NCBI RefSeq assembly: GCF_003264365.1
Contig: NZ_PYAK01000035.1
Coordinates: 1-64,000, forward strand
Length of the DNA: 64,000 nt
DNA from: Micromonospora noduli
GTDB taxonomy: Bacteria; Actinomycetota; Actinomycetes; Mycobacteriales; Micromonosporaceae
Direction of reading: 5' to 3'
The stretch's first letter is position 1. Every line of letters starts with the position of its first letter. The notes below the pieces were generated by a model. The model was not told the DNA's origin. It saw nothing but the letters and a program-made list of their open reading frames with translations, and did no database searches. The position numbers were made by a program, and so were the translations under genes. Positions 1 to 8,537 of this stretch are shown one piece after another.

Positions 1-576
1 GCCGGCGTGCCCGCCGTGTGCGGCCGGACCCGCCGCGCCGGGCGCCGCCGGCAGCAGGGCGAGAGTCGGGGCCCGGTGCGGGCCGGCGGCGTCCGCCCAC
101 CGGACCACAGTGCCATCGGCGTACGTCTGAACGACCTCGAAGGTGAGCCGTTCCGCCTGCGGCATCGGCCCCATGGAGAGCGCCAGCCGAGCCGGCCCGC
201 TGTCACTCGCACCGACCCGGACCCAGGTCACCGCGGTCGTCACAGTGCTCACCCCGGAAGAGTGGATACCGGCCACCGGCTTGTCCAGGGTGCGAGAGCT
301 GATCCGGGGCGCCCAGCCGTTCACCGACATGGGGTAGACCTCGGCGATCGGCGCGTCGGCCGGCAGCCGGACCTCGATCTGCTTGGTCTTCGTGCCGGCC
401 CGCTCCTCCGGAACGCTGAACTCCAGCCGTACCGCGTCGCCCTGCCGGGCCTCGGCCGGGGTGGTCGTCACGTCCGCCGCGTACGCCGCGCCAGGCCAGA
501 GCAGCAGCCCAGCGGCGGTCACCGCGGTCGCCGCCACGATCCGCCGCCGACGGCCACCGCCGTACGTGCTCGCCAT
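1..576 (-). CDS. YcnI-like DUF1775 secreted protein (partial, C-terminus outside window)
   Basis: The reading frame starts at an ATG at 576 and stays open to the left edge (192 codons seen). The product begins with a twin-arginine-like basic stretch (GGRRRR near residue 6), a hydrophobic segment and a likely cleavage site after AYA near residue 34. The mature part reads as a DUF1775 (YcnI) domain, a family of exported copper-associated proteins with an Ig-like fold, usually followed by a C-terminal membrane helix that would lie outside the window. The family often carries a His right after the signal peptide that helps bind copper; here the mature start reads ADVTTTP, with Asp in that place. 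It is divergent from thrS. The domain call rests on recognition of the pattern; metal binding is inferred and may be altered. Confidence 0.75.
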   Translation of the reverse strand, partial: MASTYGGGRRRRIVAATAVTAAGLLLWPGAAYAADVTTTPAEARQGDAVRLEFSVPEERAGTKTKQIEVRLPADAPIAEVYPMSVNGWAPRISSRTLDKPVAGIHSSGVSTVTTAVTWVRVGASDSGPARLALSMGPMPQAERLTFEVVQTYADGTVVRWADAAGPHRAPTLALLPAAPGAAGPAAHGGHAG

Positions 577-764
577 CTCGTGCCCCCATCCGTGTCGACG
601 CGGCCGGCACCGGTTTCCGGCCACACCTTCTAGTTCGGCTGCGAGGCGCGAAAGGTTCAACGACGGCGGTAAGGAGGTGCCGTTCCCGGTCGGAGGCGGG
701 GCGACCGATAGCATCGGCAGGAGCCGAGGATCGGCACCGTTTCGTACCACTTGGAGGAGTCACC

Positions 765-2774
765 GTGTCCGCACCCCGTACCCCCGCCGTGGCCGACCCC
801 GTCGTCGTCGCCGCCGGGACCACGGCGGCCGACGCGGTGGCCGCGGCCGGACTGCCCGCGAACGGCCCCAAGGCGATCGTCGTGGTCCGCGACCCGCAGG
901 GCCAGCTGCGCGACCTGGACTGGACGCCGGCCGAGGAGACCGTCGTCGAGCCGGTCAGCCTGGATTCGCCCGACGGGCTCAACGTGCTACGCCACTCCAC
1001 CGCGCACGTCCTCGCCCAGGCCGTGCAGGACATCTTCCCCGAGGCCAAGCTGGGCATCGGCCCGCCCATCGAGAACGGCTTCTACTACGACTTCGACGTC
1101 GAGAAGCCGTTCCAGCCCGATGACCTCAGCAAGCTCGAGAAGCGCATGCAGGAGATCATCAAGTCCGGGCAGCGGTTCCGTCGCCGCCGCTTCGGCAGCC
1201 TGGACGAGGCGCGTTCCGAGCTGGCCGACGAGCCGTTCAAGCTGGAGTTGATCGAGGTCAAGGGTGAGGGCCTGGACACCGACGAGGTGATGGAGGTGGG
1301 CGGCGGCGAGCTGACCATCTACGACAACCTCGACGCCAAGGAGGACAAGGTCTGCTGGTCGGACCTGTGCCGCGGTCCGCACCTGCCGACCACCCGACTG
1401 ATCGGCGCGTTCAAGCTGATGCGCTCCGCCGCCGCGTACTGGCGGGGGTCGGAGAAGAACCCCCAACTGCAGCGGGTGTACGGCACCGCGTGGCCGACCC
1501 GCGACGAGCTCAAGGCGTACCTCAAGCTGTTGGAGGAGGCCGCCCGGCGCGACCACCGCAAGCTCGGCGCGGACCTCGACCTGTTCAGCTTCCCCGACGA
1601 GATCGGCTCCGGCCTGGCGGTCTTCCACCCCAAGGGCGGCATCATCCGCCGCGAGATGGAGCACTACTCCCGCCAGCGGCACGAGGCGGCGGGGTACGAG
1701 TTCGTCAACACCCCGCACATCACCAAGGCGCAGTTGTTCCAGACCTCCGGTCACCTCCCGTACTACGCGGACACCATGTTCCCGCCCATGCAGCTGGAGG
1801 GCGCGGACTACTACCTCAAGGCGATGAACTGCCCGATGCACAACCTGATCTTCAGGTCGCGCGGGCGGTCGTACCGGGAGCTGCCGCTGCGGATGTTCGA
1901 GTTCGGCACTGTCTACCGGTACGAGAAGTCCGGCGTCGTGCACGGACTGACCCGGGTCCGCGGCCTGACCCAGGACGACTCGCACATCTACTGCACCCGT
2001 GAGCAGATGGCCGGCGAGCTGTCCACGCTGCTCAGCTTCGTGCTCGACCTTCTGCGCGACTACGGCCTGGACGACTTCTACCTGGAGCTGTCGACCCGGG
2101 ACGACTCGCCGAAGTTCATCGGGGCCGACGAGGACTGGGCCGAGGCCACCGAGGCGCTGCGGACCGCCGCCGAGACCTCCGGCCTGGACCTGGTTCCCGA
2201 CCCGGGCGGCGCGGCGTTCTACGGGCCGAAGATCTCCGTGCAGGCCCGTGACGCCATCGGCCGGACCTGGCAGATGTCCACCATCCAGGTCGACTTCAAC
2301 CAGCCGGAGCGGTTCGCGTTGGAGTACCAGGCCGCCGACGGTAGCCGCCAGCGGCCCGTGATGATCCACCGTGCGCTGTTCGGGTCGATCGAGCGGTTCT
2401 TCGGGGTGCTCACCGAGCACTACGCGGGCGCTTTCCCGGCCTGGCTGGCGCCGGTTCAGGTGGTGGGCATCCCGATCCGCGAGGACCACACCGACTACCT
2501 GCACGGCTTCGTCGCGGCGCTGCGCGCCGAGGGCATCCGGGCCCAGGTGGACGCGGGTGACGACCGGATGCAGAAGAAGATCCGGACGGCGCAGCAGCAG
2601 AAGATCCCGTTCATGGTGATCGCCGGTGACGACGACGTGGCCGCCGGTACGGTCTCGTTCCGCTACCGCGACGGCTCCCAGCGCAACGGGGTGCCGGTCG
2701 CCGAGGCCGTGACCCACGTGCTGGACGTGGTCAGCTCACGGACCAACATCGGCCCGTCCGCCGCCGCCGAGTAG
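765..2774 (+). CDS. thrS: Threonyl-tRNA synthetase
   Basis: This enzyme charges tRNA-Thr with threonine in the cytoplasm. The 669-residue product has the full family length: an N-terminal TGS-like domain (about 1-65), the editing domain with the HxxxH motif HSTAH at 77-81 and CRGPH further on, then the class II catalytic core with the zinc-binding Cys in MNCPMH near residue 355, and a C-terminal anticodon-binding domain. The GTG start is set by the Shine-Dalgarno GGAGG about 8 bases upstream. The HIT-PgsA-PimA genes downstream give the gene order known from mycobacteria. It converges on the M15 peptidase gene, with a long hairpin between them. Nothing looks damaged. Confidence 0.97.
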   Translation: MSAPRTPAVADPVVVAAGTTAADAVAAAGLPANGPKAIVVVRDPQGQLRDLDWTPAEETVVEPVSLDSPDGLNVLRHSTAHVLAQAVQDIFPEAKLGIGPPIENGFYYDFDVEKPFQPDDLSKLEKRMQEIIKSGQRFRRRRFGSLDEARSELADEPFKLELIEVKGEGLDTDEVMEVGGGELTIYDNLDAKEDKVCWSDLCRGPHLPTTRLIGAFKLMRSAAAYWRGSEKNPQLQRVYGTAWPTRDELKAYLKLLEEAARRDHRKLGADLDLFSFPDEIGSGLAVFHPKGGIIRREMEHYSRQRHEAAGYEFVNTPHITKAQLFQTSGHLPYYADTMFPPMQLEGADYYLKAMNCPMHNLIFRSRGRSYRELPLRMFEFGTVYRYEKSGVVHGLTRVRGLTQDDSHIYCTREQMAGELSTLLSFVLDLLRDYGLDDFYLELSTRDDSPKFIGADEDWAEATEALRTAAETSGLDLVPDPGGAAFYGPKISVQARDAIGRTWQMSTIQVDFNQPERFALEYQAADGSRQRPVMIHRALFGSIERFFGVLTEHYAGAFPAWLAPVQVVGIPIREDHTDYLHGFVAALRAEGIRAQVDAGDDRMQKKIRTAQQQKIPFMVIAGDDDVAAGTVSFRYRDGSQRNGVPVAEAVTHVLDVVSSRTNIGPSAAAE

Positions 2775-2806
2775 CGAAACCGCCGCAGGCGGTCCGCGTA
2801 CCGCGT

Positions 2807-2878
2807 GATCGTGCTCGATCCAGGAAGTAGTGGCCTCCCCAATGGGGGAGGCCACTACTTCCATGTTCGAGCATGATC
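2807..2878. terminator. Nested double hairpin between convergent thrS and M15 gene
   Basis: An inner perfect 18-bp stem (2823-2840 with 2845-2862, loop AATG) sits within an outer 12-bp stem (2807-2818 with 2867-2878, one G-T wobble). The hairpin lies between two convergent genes and has no T tract, so a bidirectional terminator is the likely role. The stem is unusually long for that job. Confidence 0.75.
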
Positions 2879-2902
2879 TTCGCCCGGAGGCGGTGCTGGG
2901 TG

Positions 2903-3631
2903 TCAGATGCCGCAGTTCGGCGCTGACCAGCCTCCGACCGCCGCCACGTGGGTGTGGTCGTTGTGGTCCGGGTAGCCGGGGCCGAGGATCTGCCCGAAGC
3001 CGTGGTAGCGGGCCTGCTGCGCCAGCCGGCAGAACGACGGGGACCCGACCAGGTCGACCCCGTCGCCGTACAGGTGTCTGCTGTTCGACGCTCCGCCGAC
3101 TGCGCTGTTGCAGGCGTAGCTGCGGAAGCTGCTGCTGATCGCGATGGACACGTCGCCGAGGGCGTGCCGCATGGCCTGGAGCTTCCACATCGAGACGAGC
3201 GCGTTGAATCGGGCGGTGCTCGCCGAGACGGCGCCGCCGGACCAGTCACTGTTGCACTTGTTCAGCTCGGGGTAGCTGAAGTTGGCCGGGGTGCAGTCGT
3301 CGTCCTGGAGGGCGTAGAGCCGGTTGAACGTCTGTGGGCCGGCGATGCCGTCGGCGGGCAGCCCGTACGCCTGCTGGAAGCGGATCACCGCCGATCGGGT
3401 GGCCGGGCCGTACGCGCCGTCGAGGGTGAGCACCGCGCCGTAGCCGGGGTAGCCGGCGACCCGGATCTGGAGTTGCCGGACATCCTCGCCGGACGCCCCC
3501 TGGGACAGGGTGCGTCCCCAGGTGTAGCAGCCGTCCGCCTGGGCCGCGCCGGCAGTGAGGGTGACGCCGGCCACTGTGGTGGCGGCGGTCAACGCCAGTG
3601 CCGCGAGGAACCTGCCGAGCCGTCGGAACAT
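2903..3631 (-). CDS. Secreted zinc D-Ala-D-Ala carboxypeptidase-like protein (PG-binding + peptidase M15A)
   Basis: The 242-residue product has an N-terminal signal peptide (RRLGRF then a hydrophobic stretch, cleavage near AQA), a peptidoglycan-binding type 1 domain (about 45-105) and an M15A peptidase domain. The zinc and catalytic residues are visible: SRHLYGDGVD (His and Asp) and the later DHTHV (His). This is the architecture of the Streptomyces albus G carboxypeptidase, which trims peptidoglycan stem peptides outside the cell. I chose the ATG at 3631 because GGAGGG lies 6 bases before it; a TTG at 3646 would place the Shine-Dalgarno inside the gene. It has its own promoter-like sequence upstream. 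Confidence 0.88.
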   Translation of the reverse strand: MFRRLGRFLAALALTAATTVAGVTLTAGAAQADGCYTWGRTLSQGASGEDVRQLQIRVAGYPGYGAVLTLDGAYGPATRSAVIRFQQAYGLPADGIAGPQTFNRLYALQDDDCTPANFSYPELNKCNSDWSGGAVSASTARFNALVSMWKLQAMRHALGDVSIAISSSFRSYACNSAVGGASNSRHLYGDGVDLVGSPSFCRLAQQARYHGFGQILGPGYPDHNDHTHVAAVGGWSAPNCGI

Positions 3632-3645
3632 GTAGCCCTCCATCA

Positions 3646-3701
3646 ATGCATGGAAGTACGTGGATGCATGGAAGTTTCATGCTTCGACTTTGATCCGTCA
3701 A
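3646..3701 (-). promoter_or_regulatory. Candidate promoter with tandem 12-bp direct repeats for the M15 gene
   Basis: On the minus strand TTGACG (3696-3701) is followed after 17 bases by GAAACT (3673-3678), a plausible -35/-10 pair. The 12-mer ATGCATGGAAGT (plus strand) occurs at 3646-3657 and again at 3664-3675, 18 bases apart. The second copy overlaps the -10 box, so the repeats may be operator half sites. Confidence 0.5.
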
Positions 3702-3771
3702 GAACTTGCAGTCCCGGGTTTCCCGAAGGCGGGTGTCGCGGCGTGCCCGCGCGGCTCCGTAGGATCGGCTC

Positions 3772-4320
3772 GTGACAGGGGCGGAACGGCACACGGACAG
3801 TGACGGCATGGCGGACGGCCTGGAGCGGCTCTGGACGCCGCACCGGATGACCTACATCTCCGGCGAGGACCGCCCGGCCGAGGGCTACGAGAAGCCCACC
3901 GGCTGCCCCTTCTGCCGAGGGCCGCAGCTGCCCCCGGAGGAGAGCCTGGTGGTGGCCCGGGGCGAGCACGTCTTCGTGGTGCTCAACCTCTACCCGTACA
4001 ACCCGGGGCACCTGCTGGTCTGCCCCTACCGGCACGTCGCCGACTACACCGACCTGGACGTGCCGGAGACCACCGAGCTGGCGTCGTACACCCAGACCGC
4101 CATGCGGGTGATCCGCAAGGTCAGCAACGCCCACGGCTTCAACCTGGGCATGAACCAGGGCGGGGTGGCCGGCGCCGGCATCGCCGCGCACCTGCACCAG
4201 CACGTGGTGCCGCGCTGGGGCGGCGACGCGAACTTCATGCCCGTGATCGGCCGTACCAAGGTCCTGCCGCAGCTGCTCGGCGACACCCGCGACCTGCTCG
4301 CCCGCGCCTGGCCGTCCTGA
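3772..4320 (+). CDS. HIT family hydrolase/phosphorylase (Rv2613c-like)
   Basis: The 182-residue protein carries the histidine triad HLHQHVVPRW near residue 143, which forms the nucleotidyl-transfer active site of HIT enzymes, and a GCPFC motif near residue 44 that may bind metal. Relatives in mycobacteria (Rv2613c, Ap4A phosphorylase type) act on dinucleoside polyphosphates; that specific substrate is inferred from similarity and gene order. The start is a GTG; a weak site precedes it. In mycobacteria this gene lies between thrS and pgsA; here a peptidase, a HAD-like gene, a reductase and an EF-G-like gene have been inserted between these conserved neighbours. Confidence 0.85.
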   Translation: MTGAERHTDSDGMADGLERLWTPHRMTYISGEDRPAEGYEKPTGCPFCRGPQLPPEESLVVARGEHVFVVLNLYPYNPGHLLVCPYRHVADYTDLDVPETTELASYTQTAMRVIRKVSNAHGFNLGMNQGGVAGAGIAAHLHQHVVPRWGGDANFMPVIGRTKVLPQLLGDTRDLLARAWPS

Positions 4321-4328
4321 CCGTCGTC

Positions 4329-4354
4329 GGCCGCGCCGCGCCGGTCGCGCGGCC
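4329..4354. terminator. GC-rich hairpin between convergent HIT and HAD-like genes
   Basis: GGCCGCGC (4329-4336) and GCGCGGCC (4347-4354) form a perfect 8-bp stem with a 10-base loop, 9 bases after the HIT stop codon. It fits a short bidirectional terminator. Confidence 0.5.
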
Positions 4355-4369
4355 TCTCCACCGGTCCGG

Positions 4370-4864
4370 CTAGTCGGCGCGCAGCAGCGGGGTCAGCTCC
4401 GACCAGCTCTCCACCCGGCGTACGCGGGGCAGCAGCGCGGCGTGTGCGGCGACCTCGGCCTTTCGGGGCCGGAACAGGAAGCGGTGCGGCACCGAGTCGA
4501 GATAGCCGAGCACCTCCAGCTTGTCGTCCACGAAGTGGGTCAGGCCGAGGCGTCCGGCGATCGGCGCCTTGTCCGGTCGGGTGCGGCAGAAGTGGACCCG
4601 CTCGACCGGGATGCCGGTGCGGGCCGGAAAGTCGTGGTGGGCCAGCCACTCCCGGGTACGCCGCTCGGTGGCCTCCCCACACTTGGACACCAGGTGCACC
4701 TCGTCGAACGCCGGGCCGAGCGCCGCGAGCGCGTCGAACGCCCCGACGACGACCGGGGTACGCAGGTAGTGCGCGCCGAAGAACGACGTGTCCGCGTCGT
4801 CGTCGGCCGGCTCGATGATGACTCCGCCGATGTCCACCCCGAGCCGTCGCATGGCATTGATCAT
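4370..4864 (-). CDS. HAD-like hydrolase family protein
   Basis: The 164-residue protein begins with LGVDIGGVI near residue 8, which resembles HAD motif I (hhhDxGG..), and has an acidic VDDK near residue 115 that could be the last metal-binding motif. The middle contains a conserved-looking VHLVSKCGE segment and paired arginines. The second Asp of the classic DxD is not present (DIGG), so phosphatase activity is uncertain and the substrate is unknown. Start choice is open: ATG at 4864 or the internal ATG at 4852 just before RRLGVD; neither has a strong Shine-Dalgarno. It is convergent with the HIT gene and divergent from the aldo/keto reductase. Confidence 0.65.
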   Translation of the reverse strand: MINAMRRLGVDIGGVIIEPADDDADTSFFGAHYLRTPVVVGAFDALAALGPAFDEVHLVSKCGEATERRTREWLAHHDFPARTGIPVERVHFCRTRPDKAPIAGRLGLTHFVDDKLEVLGYLDSVPHRFLFRPRKAEVAAHAALLPRVRRVESWSELTPLLRAD

Positions 4865-4950
4865 GCCGCACCGTGACCGTCTCCATGCGCCCGCGTGTCC
4901 GCCCGCGGATCTGCTGCGCCCCGGCCCGCCGAAGGTGGCACGATCGGCCG

Positions 4951-6009
4951 ATGGCAGTCACGACACGGGTGTTGGGGCGCAGCGGCATCGAGGTCAGCGC
5001 CCTCGGCATGGGGTGCTGGGCGATCGGCGGGCCCTGGGCGGAGGGCACCCAGCCGCTGGGCTGGGGCGCTGTCGACGACGACGAGTCGGTGCGGGCGGTA
5101 CGCCGGGCCCTCGACCTCGGCATCACCCTCTTCGACACTGCCGACACGTACGGGGCCGGGCACGGTGAGCGGGTGCTCGGTCGCGCGCTCGCCGGTCGCC
5201 GCGACGACGCCGTGATCGCCACCAAGTGGGGTTACACCTTTGACGAGGCCAGCCGGCAGGCCACCGGCGAGGACGCGTCGCCCGGGTACCTGCGCAGTGC
5301 CGTGACCGCCTCACTGCGCCGGCTGGGCACCGATCGGATCGACCTCTATCAGCTGCACCTTGCCGACCTGTCGGTACCGCGGGCGCAGGCGCTGATCGGG
5401 ACCTGTGAGGAACTGGTGGCCGAGGGCCTGATCCGGGCGTACGGGTGGAGCACCGACCGCACCGACCGGGCTGCCGCGTTCGGGCACGCCGCCGCCGGTG
5501 CCACCGCCGTGCAACACGCCCTGTCGGTGCTGCGCGACGCCCCCGAGCTGCTCGCCGTCTGCGAGAAGTACGACCTGGCCAGCGTCAACCGGGGCCCACT
5601 CGGGATGGGGCTGCTCACCGGCAAGTACTCGGCCGGGTCGACGCTGCCCCGCGACGACGTACGCGGGCTGGCCCCGGGCTGGTTGGAGTGGTTCCGGGGT
5701 GGCCGGCCGGCACCGGAGTGGCTACGCCGGGTCGGCGCGGTCCGTGCCGCGCTCACCGCCGACGGGCGCACCCTCGCCCAGGGCGCGTTGGGCTGGATCT
5801 GGGCGCGCAACGGCCGCACCATCCCGATCCCGGGCTGCCGTACGGTCGCCCAGGTCGAGGAGAACGCCGCCGCGCTGCACCGGGGCCCGCTGCCGGCCGA
5901 CCAGTTCGTCGAGGTGGAGCGTCAGCTCGCCGCCGTCCGCACCGCGGCCCTGCGCGACGCCGACCGCCCCCACTGGCCCCGCCCCACCCACCCCACAGTC
6001 CACCCGTAG
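4951..6009 (+). CDS. Aldo/keto reductase
   Basis: The 352-residue protein is an NADPH-dependent aldo/keto reductase of the TIM-barrel superfamily. The catalytic residues can be placed: Asp and Tyr in LFDTADTYG near residue 62, Lys in ATKWGY near 91, and His in YQLHL near 134. IPIPGCRT near residue 292 is the usual cofactor-binding loop region. I chose the ATG at 4951 because the product then opens with MAVTTRVLGRSG, the normal N-terminus of the family; 26 upstream in-frame codons look like non-coding extension. The substrate cannot be told from the sequence. The gene ends next to a dispersed inverted-repeat element. Confidence 0.9.
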   Translation: MAVTTRVLGRSGIEVSALGMGCWAIGGPWAEGTQPLGWGAVDDDESVRAVRRALDLGITLFDTADTYGAGHGERVLGRALAGRRDDAVIATKWGYTFDEASRQATGEDASPGYLRSAVTASLRRLGTDRIDLYQLHLADLSVPRAQALIGTCEELVAEGLIRAYGWSTDRTDRAAAFGHAAAGATAVQHALSVLRDAPELLAVCEKYDLASVNRGPLGMGLLTGKYSAGSTLPRDDVRGLAPGWLEWFRGGRPAPEWLRRVGAVRAALTADGRTLAQGALGWIWARNGRTIPIPGCRTVAQVEENAAALHRGPLPADQFVEVERQLAAVRTAALRDADRPHWPRPTHPTVHP

Positions 6010-6036
6010 TCCCCAGGGCGTCACGCCAGCCCCCGC

Positions 6037-6105
6037 CGATCCTGCACTTCCTGCGGCGACTTGTGCCGCAACAGCGACATGAGGACAACAGAAAGTGCAA
6101 GATCG
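6037..6105. repeat. Dispersed inverted-repeat element, copy 1
   Basis: The arms 6037-6053 and 6089-6105 match at 15 of 17 positions; both differences are C/T changes that still allow G-U pairing. The right arm reads AGAAAGTGCAAGATCG. The same arm sequence forms the element at 14688-14773, so this is a repeated palindromic unit placed between two convergent genes. It may also end transcription. Confidence 0.8.
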
Positions 6106-6131
6106 CCGGGCCGGGCCGGGTCGGGCTGGGT

Positions 6132-8288
6132 TTAGGGGAGTTGTTCCTTGCGGGCCTGGTCGGCCAGGTGGGCGGGCATGGGGTCGTGGCGGACGAAGTG
6201 GCGGCGGAAGGTGCCGGTGCCGGCCGTCATCGAGCGCAGCTCGACGGCGTACCGAAGCAGCTCGGTGGCCGGCACTTCGGCGCGGACGAGGGTGCGGCCC
6301 TCGGTGTCCGGGTCCGGTTCGGTGCCGAGCACCCGGCCGCGCCGGCCGGACAGGTCGCCCATCACCGTGCCCACCGAGCCGTCGGGCACCCGGATGGTGA
6401 CCTCGTCGATCGGCTCCAGCAGGGCCGGCTGGCCACGCTCGGCGGCGTCGCGCAGCGCCAGCGCGCCGGCGGTCTGGAAGGCCGCGTCGGAGGAGTCGAC
6501 GCTGTGCGACTTGCCGTCGACCAGTGTCACCCGCAGGTCCACCACGGGGTGCCCGGCGACCAGCCCGCGCTCCAGCTGGGCGCGGACGCCCTTCTCCACC
6601 GACGGGATGTAGCTGTGCGGCACCGCGCCGCCGACCACCCGGTCGACGAACTCGAAGCCACTGCCGCGGGGCAGCGGCTCGACCTCGATGTCGCAGACCG
6701 CGTACTGGCCGTGGCCGCCGGACTGCTTGACGTGGCGACCGTGCCCCTTCGCGGGCACGGTCAGGGTCTCGCGCAGCGACACCTTGACCGGTTCGGTGTC
6801 CAGCTCGACGCCGCCGGCGCGCAGCCGGTCGAGCACCACGTCGGCGTGTGCCTCGCCCATGCACCAGAGCACCAGTTGGTGGGTCTCCGGGTTGCGCTCC
6901 AGCCGCAGGGTGGGGTCGCCGGCGACCAGGCGGGCGAGGTTGCGGGCCAGGGCGTCCTCGTCGGCGCGGCTGCGGGCGGCGATCGCCACGGGTAGCAGCG
7001 GCTCCGGCATCTCCCAGGGGGCGATCAGCAGGGGCTCGTCCCTGGTCGAGATGGTGTCGCCGGTCTCGGCGCTGCCCGATTTGGTGATCGCGCAGATGTC
7101 ACCGGCAACGCAGAGCGACACCTCCCGCAGTGTGGCGCCCAGCGGGGTGTAGATGTGCCCGACCCGCTCGTCGGCGTCGTGGTCGGGGTGCCCACGTTCG
7201 GCCATGCCGTGCCCGGAGACGTGCACGGTCTGGTCGGGGCGCAGCGTGCCGGAGAAGACCCGGACCAGCGAGACCCGACCGACGTGGCGGTCGATGGTGG
7301 TCTTGACGACCTCGGCGACCAGCGGCCCGGCCGGGTCGCAGCTCAGCGGCGGACGCGGCGAGCCGTCCACGCCGGTCACCGCCGGCAGTTCGTGCTCCAG
7401 CGGCGACGGGAACGCGGCGGTCAGCACCTCCAGCAGCACGTCCAGCCCGACACCGGTCTGGGCGCAGACCGGCACCACCGGGTAGAAGTGGCCCCGGGCG
7501 ACGGCCTTCTCCAGGTCGTCGATGAGCACCTCGTCGCTGATCTCCTCGCCGTCGAGGTAGCGGTCCATGAGGGTCTCGTCCTCGCTCTCGGCGATGATCC
7601 CCTCGATCAGCTCGTCGCGGGACTCGTCGATGGCCCGCTGGTGCTCCGGGTCCGGGTCGCGGACGTCGGCGGGGAGCCCGGTGCTGTAGTCGAAGACCCG
7701 ACGGGTGATCAGGCCGAGCAGACCCTCGGTGGACACCCCGTCGTCGCCGAGCATCGGCAGGTAGAGCGGCATCACGTTGTCACCGAAGAGGCGCTGGCAG
7801 AGCGCCACCGTCTCGTCCACGTCGGCGCGCGGCTGGTCCAGCCGGGACACCGCGACCGCGCGGGGCATGTCGACGGCTGCGCACTCCTCCCAGAGCGCGA
7901 CGGTGGCCGCGTCCATGCCGCCCGCAGCGGAGACCACGAAGAGCGCGGCGTCGGCGGCCCGCAGCCCGGCGCGCAGCTCACCGACGAAGTCGGCGTACCC
8001 GGGGGTGTCCAGCAGGTTGACCTTGATGCCGTTGTGCAGCAGCGGCGCGCAGGACAGGCTGACCGAGCGCTGCTGGCGTACGGCGGCCGGATCGTGGTCG
8101 CCGACAGTGGTGCCGTCGACCACGGTGCCGGCGCGGCCGATCGTGCCGGTCGCCGCGAGCAGGGCCTCGACCAGTGTGGTCTTGCCCGCCCCGGAGTGCC
8201 CGACGAGCACCACGTTGCGGACCCGCTCGGGCTCGGTCACCACCGGCGTGCCGCCGGTGGAACCCTTCTCGTGACTCTTCTGCGCCAT
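6132..8288 (-). CDS. fusA2: EF-G-like translational GTPase (FusA2 type)
   Basis: The 718-residue protein has the full EF-G domain set. The GTPase domain shows G1 GHSGAGKTT (30-38) and G3 DTPGYADF (94-101). The G4 motif, NKxD in true EF-G, reads SRLDQ at 148-152, as in mycobacterial FusA2 proteins and unlike the housekeeping factor. Domains II-V follow. I chose the ATG at 8288 because GGGAGG lies 8 bases upstream; the frame is open well beyond. The housekeeping fusA normally sits with rpsG, so this is a paralogue of unclear role. FusA2 of M. smegmatis is reported to bind ribosomes but to lack normal EF-G activity. It is divergent from pgsA. Confidence 0.88.
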   Translation of the reverse strand: MAQKSHEKGSTGGTPVVTEPERVRNVVLVGHSGAGKTTLVEALLAATGTIGRAGTVVDGTTVGDHDPAAVRQQRSVSLSCAPLLHNGIKVNLLDTPGYADFVGELRAGLRAADAALFVVSAAGGMDAATVALWEECAAVDMPRAVAVSRLDQPRADVDETVALCQRLFGDNVMPLYLPMLGDDGVSTEGLLGLITRRVFDYSTGLPADVRDPDPEHQRAIDESRDELIEGIIAESEDETLMDRYLDGEEISDEVLIDDLEKAVARGHFYPVVPVCAQTGVGLDVLLEVLTAAFPSPLEHELPAVTGVDGSPRPPLSCDPAGPLVAEVVKTTIDRHVGRVSLVRVFSGTLRPDQTVHVSGHGMAERGHPDHDADERVGHIYTPLGATLREVSLCVAGDICAITKSGSAETGDTISTRDEPLLIAPWEMPEPLLPVAIAARSRADEDALARNLARLVAGDPTLRLERNPETHQLVLWCMGEAHADVVLDRLRAGGVELDTEPVKVSLRETLTVPAKGHGRHVKQSGGHGQYAVCDIEVEPLPRGSGFEFVDRVVGGAVPHSYIPSVEKGVRAQLERGLVAGHPVVDLRVTLVDGKSHSVDSSDAAFQTAGALALRDAAERGQPALLEPIDEVTIRVPDGSVGTVMGDLSGRRGRVLGTEPDPDTEGRTLVRAEVPATELLRYAVELRSMTAGTGTFRRHFVRHDPMPAHLADQARKEQLP

Positions 8289-8537
8289 GGGGCGCACCTC
8301 CCTCAGCCGGTGGTGGTGGCGACCGCCGCGCGACGGGAAGCGGCCCGGGGCGAGTGCGCGGCGATATCCTCCGGTGGTCTGCTGCACAGCGGGAACGGGA
8401 CGGGCGGACGGGTGAGCTGGCTCACCTCCCGGCTCGATCTCACACCCGTTGCCGGGTAGGCACAAGCCTCCCCCGGGCGGGTCGGCGGTACCGTCCGTAT
8501 CGCCGGAGCTGGGCGGACCGTTATCGTGGGGACCGCC

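Noticed and set aside
203..1069. A minus-strand open frame spanning the gap before thrS
   Set aside because: It overlaps both the DUF1775 gene and the thrS start in other frames and crosses their promoter region; no motif supports it.
987..2717. A 576-codon open frame antisense to thrS
   Set aside because: Same reason: low-complexity composition from GC bias, no domain, and thrS is certain.
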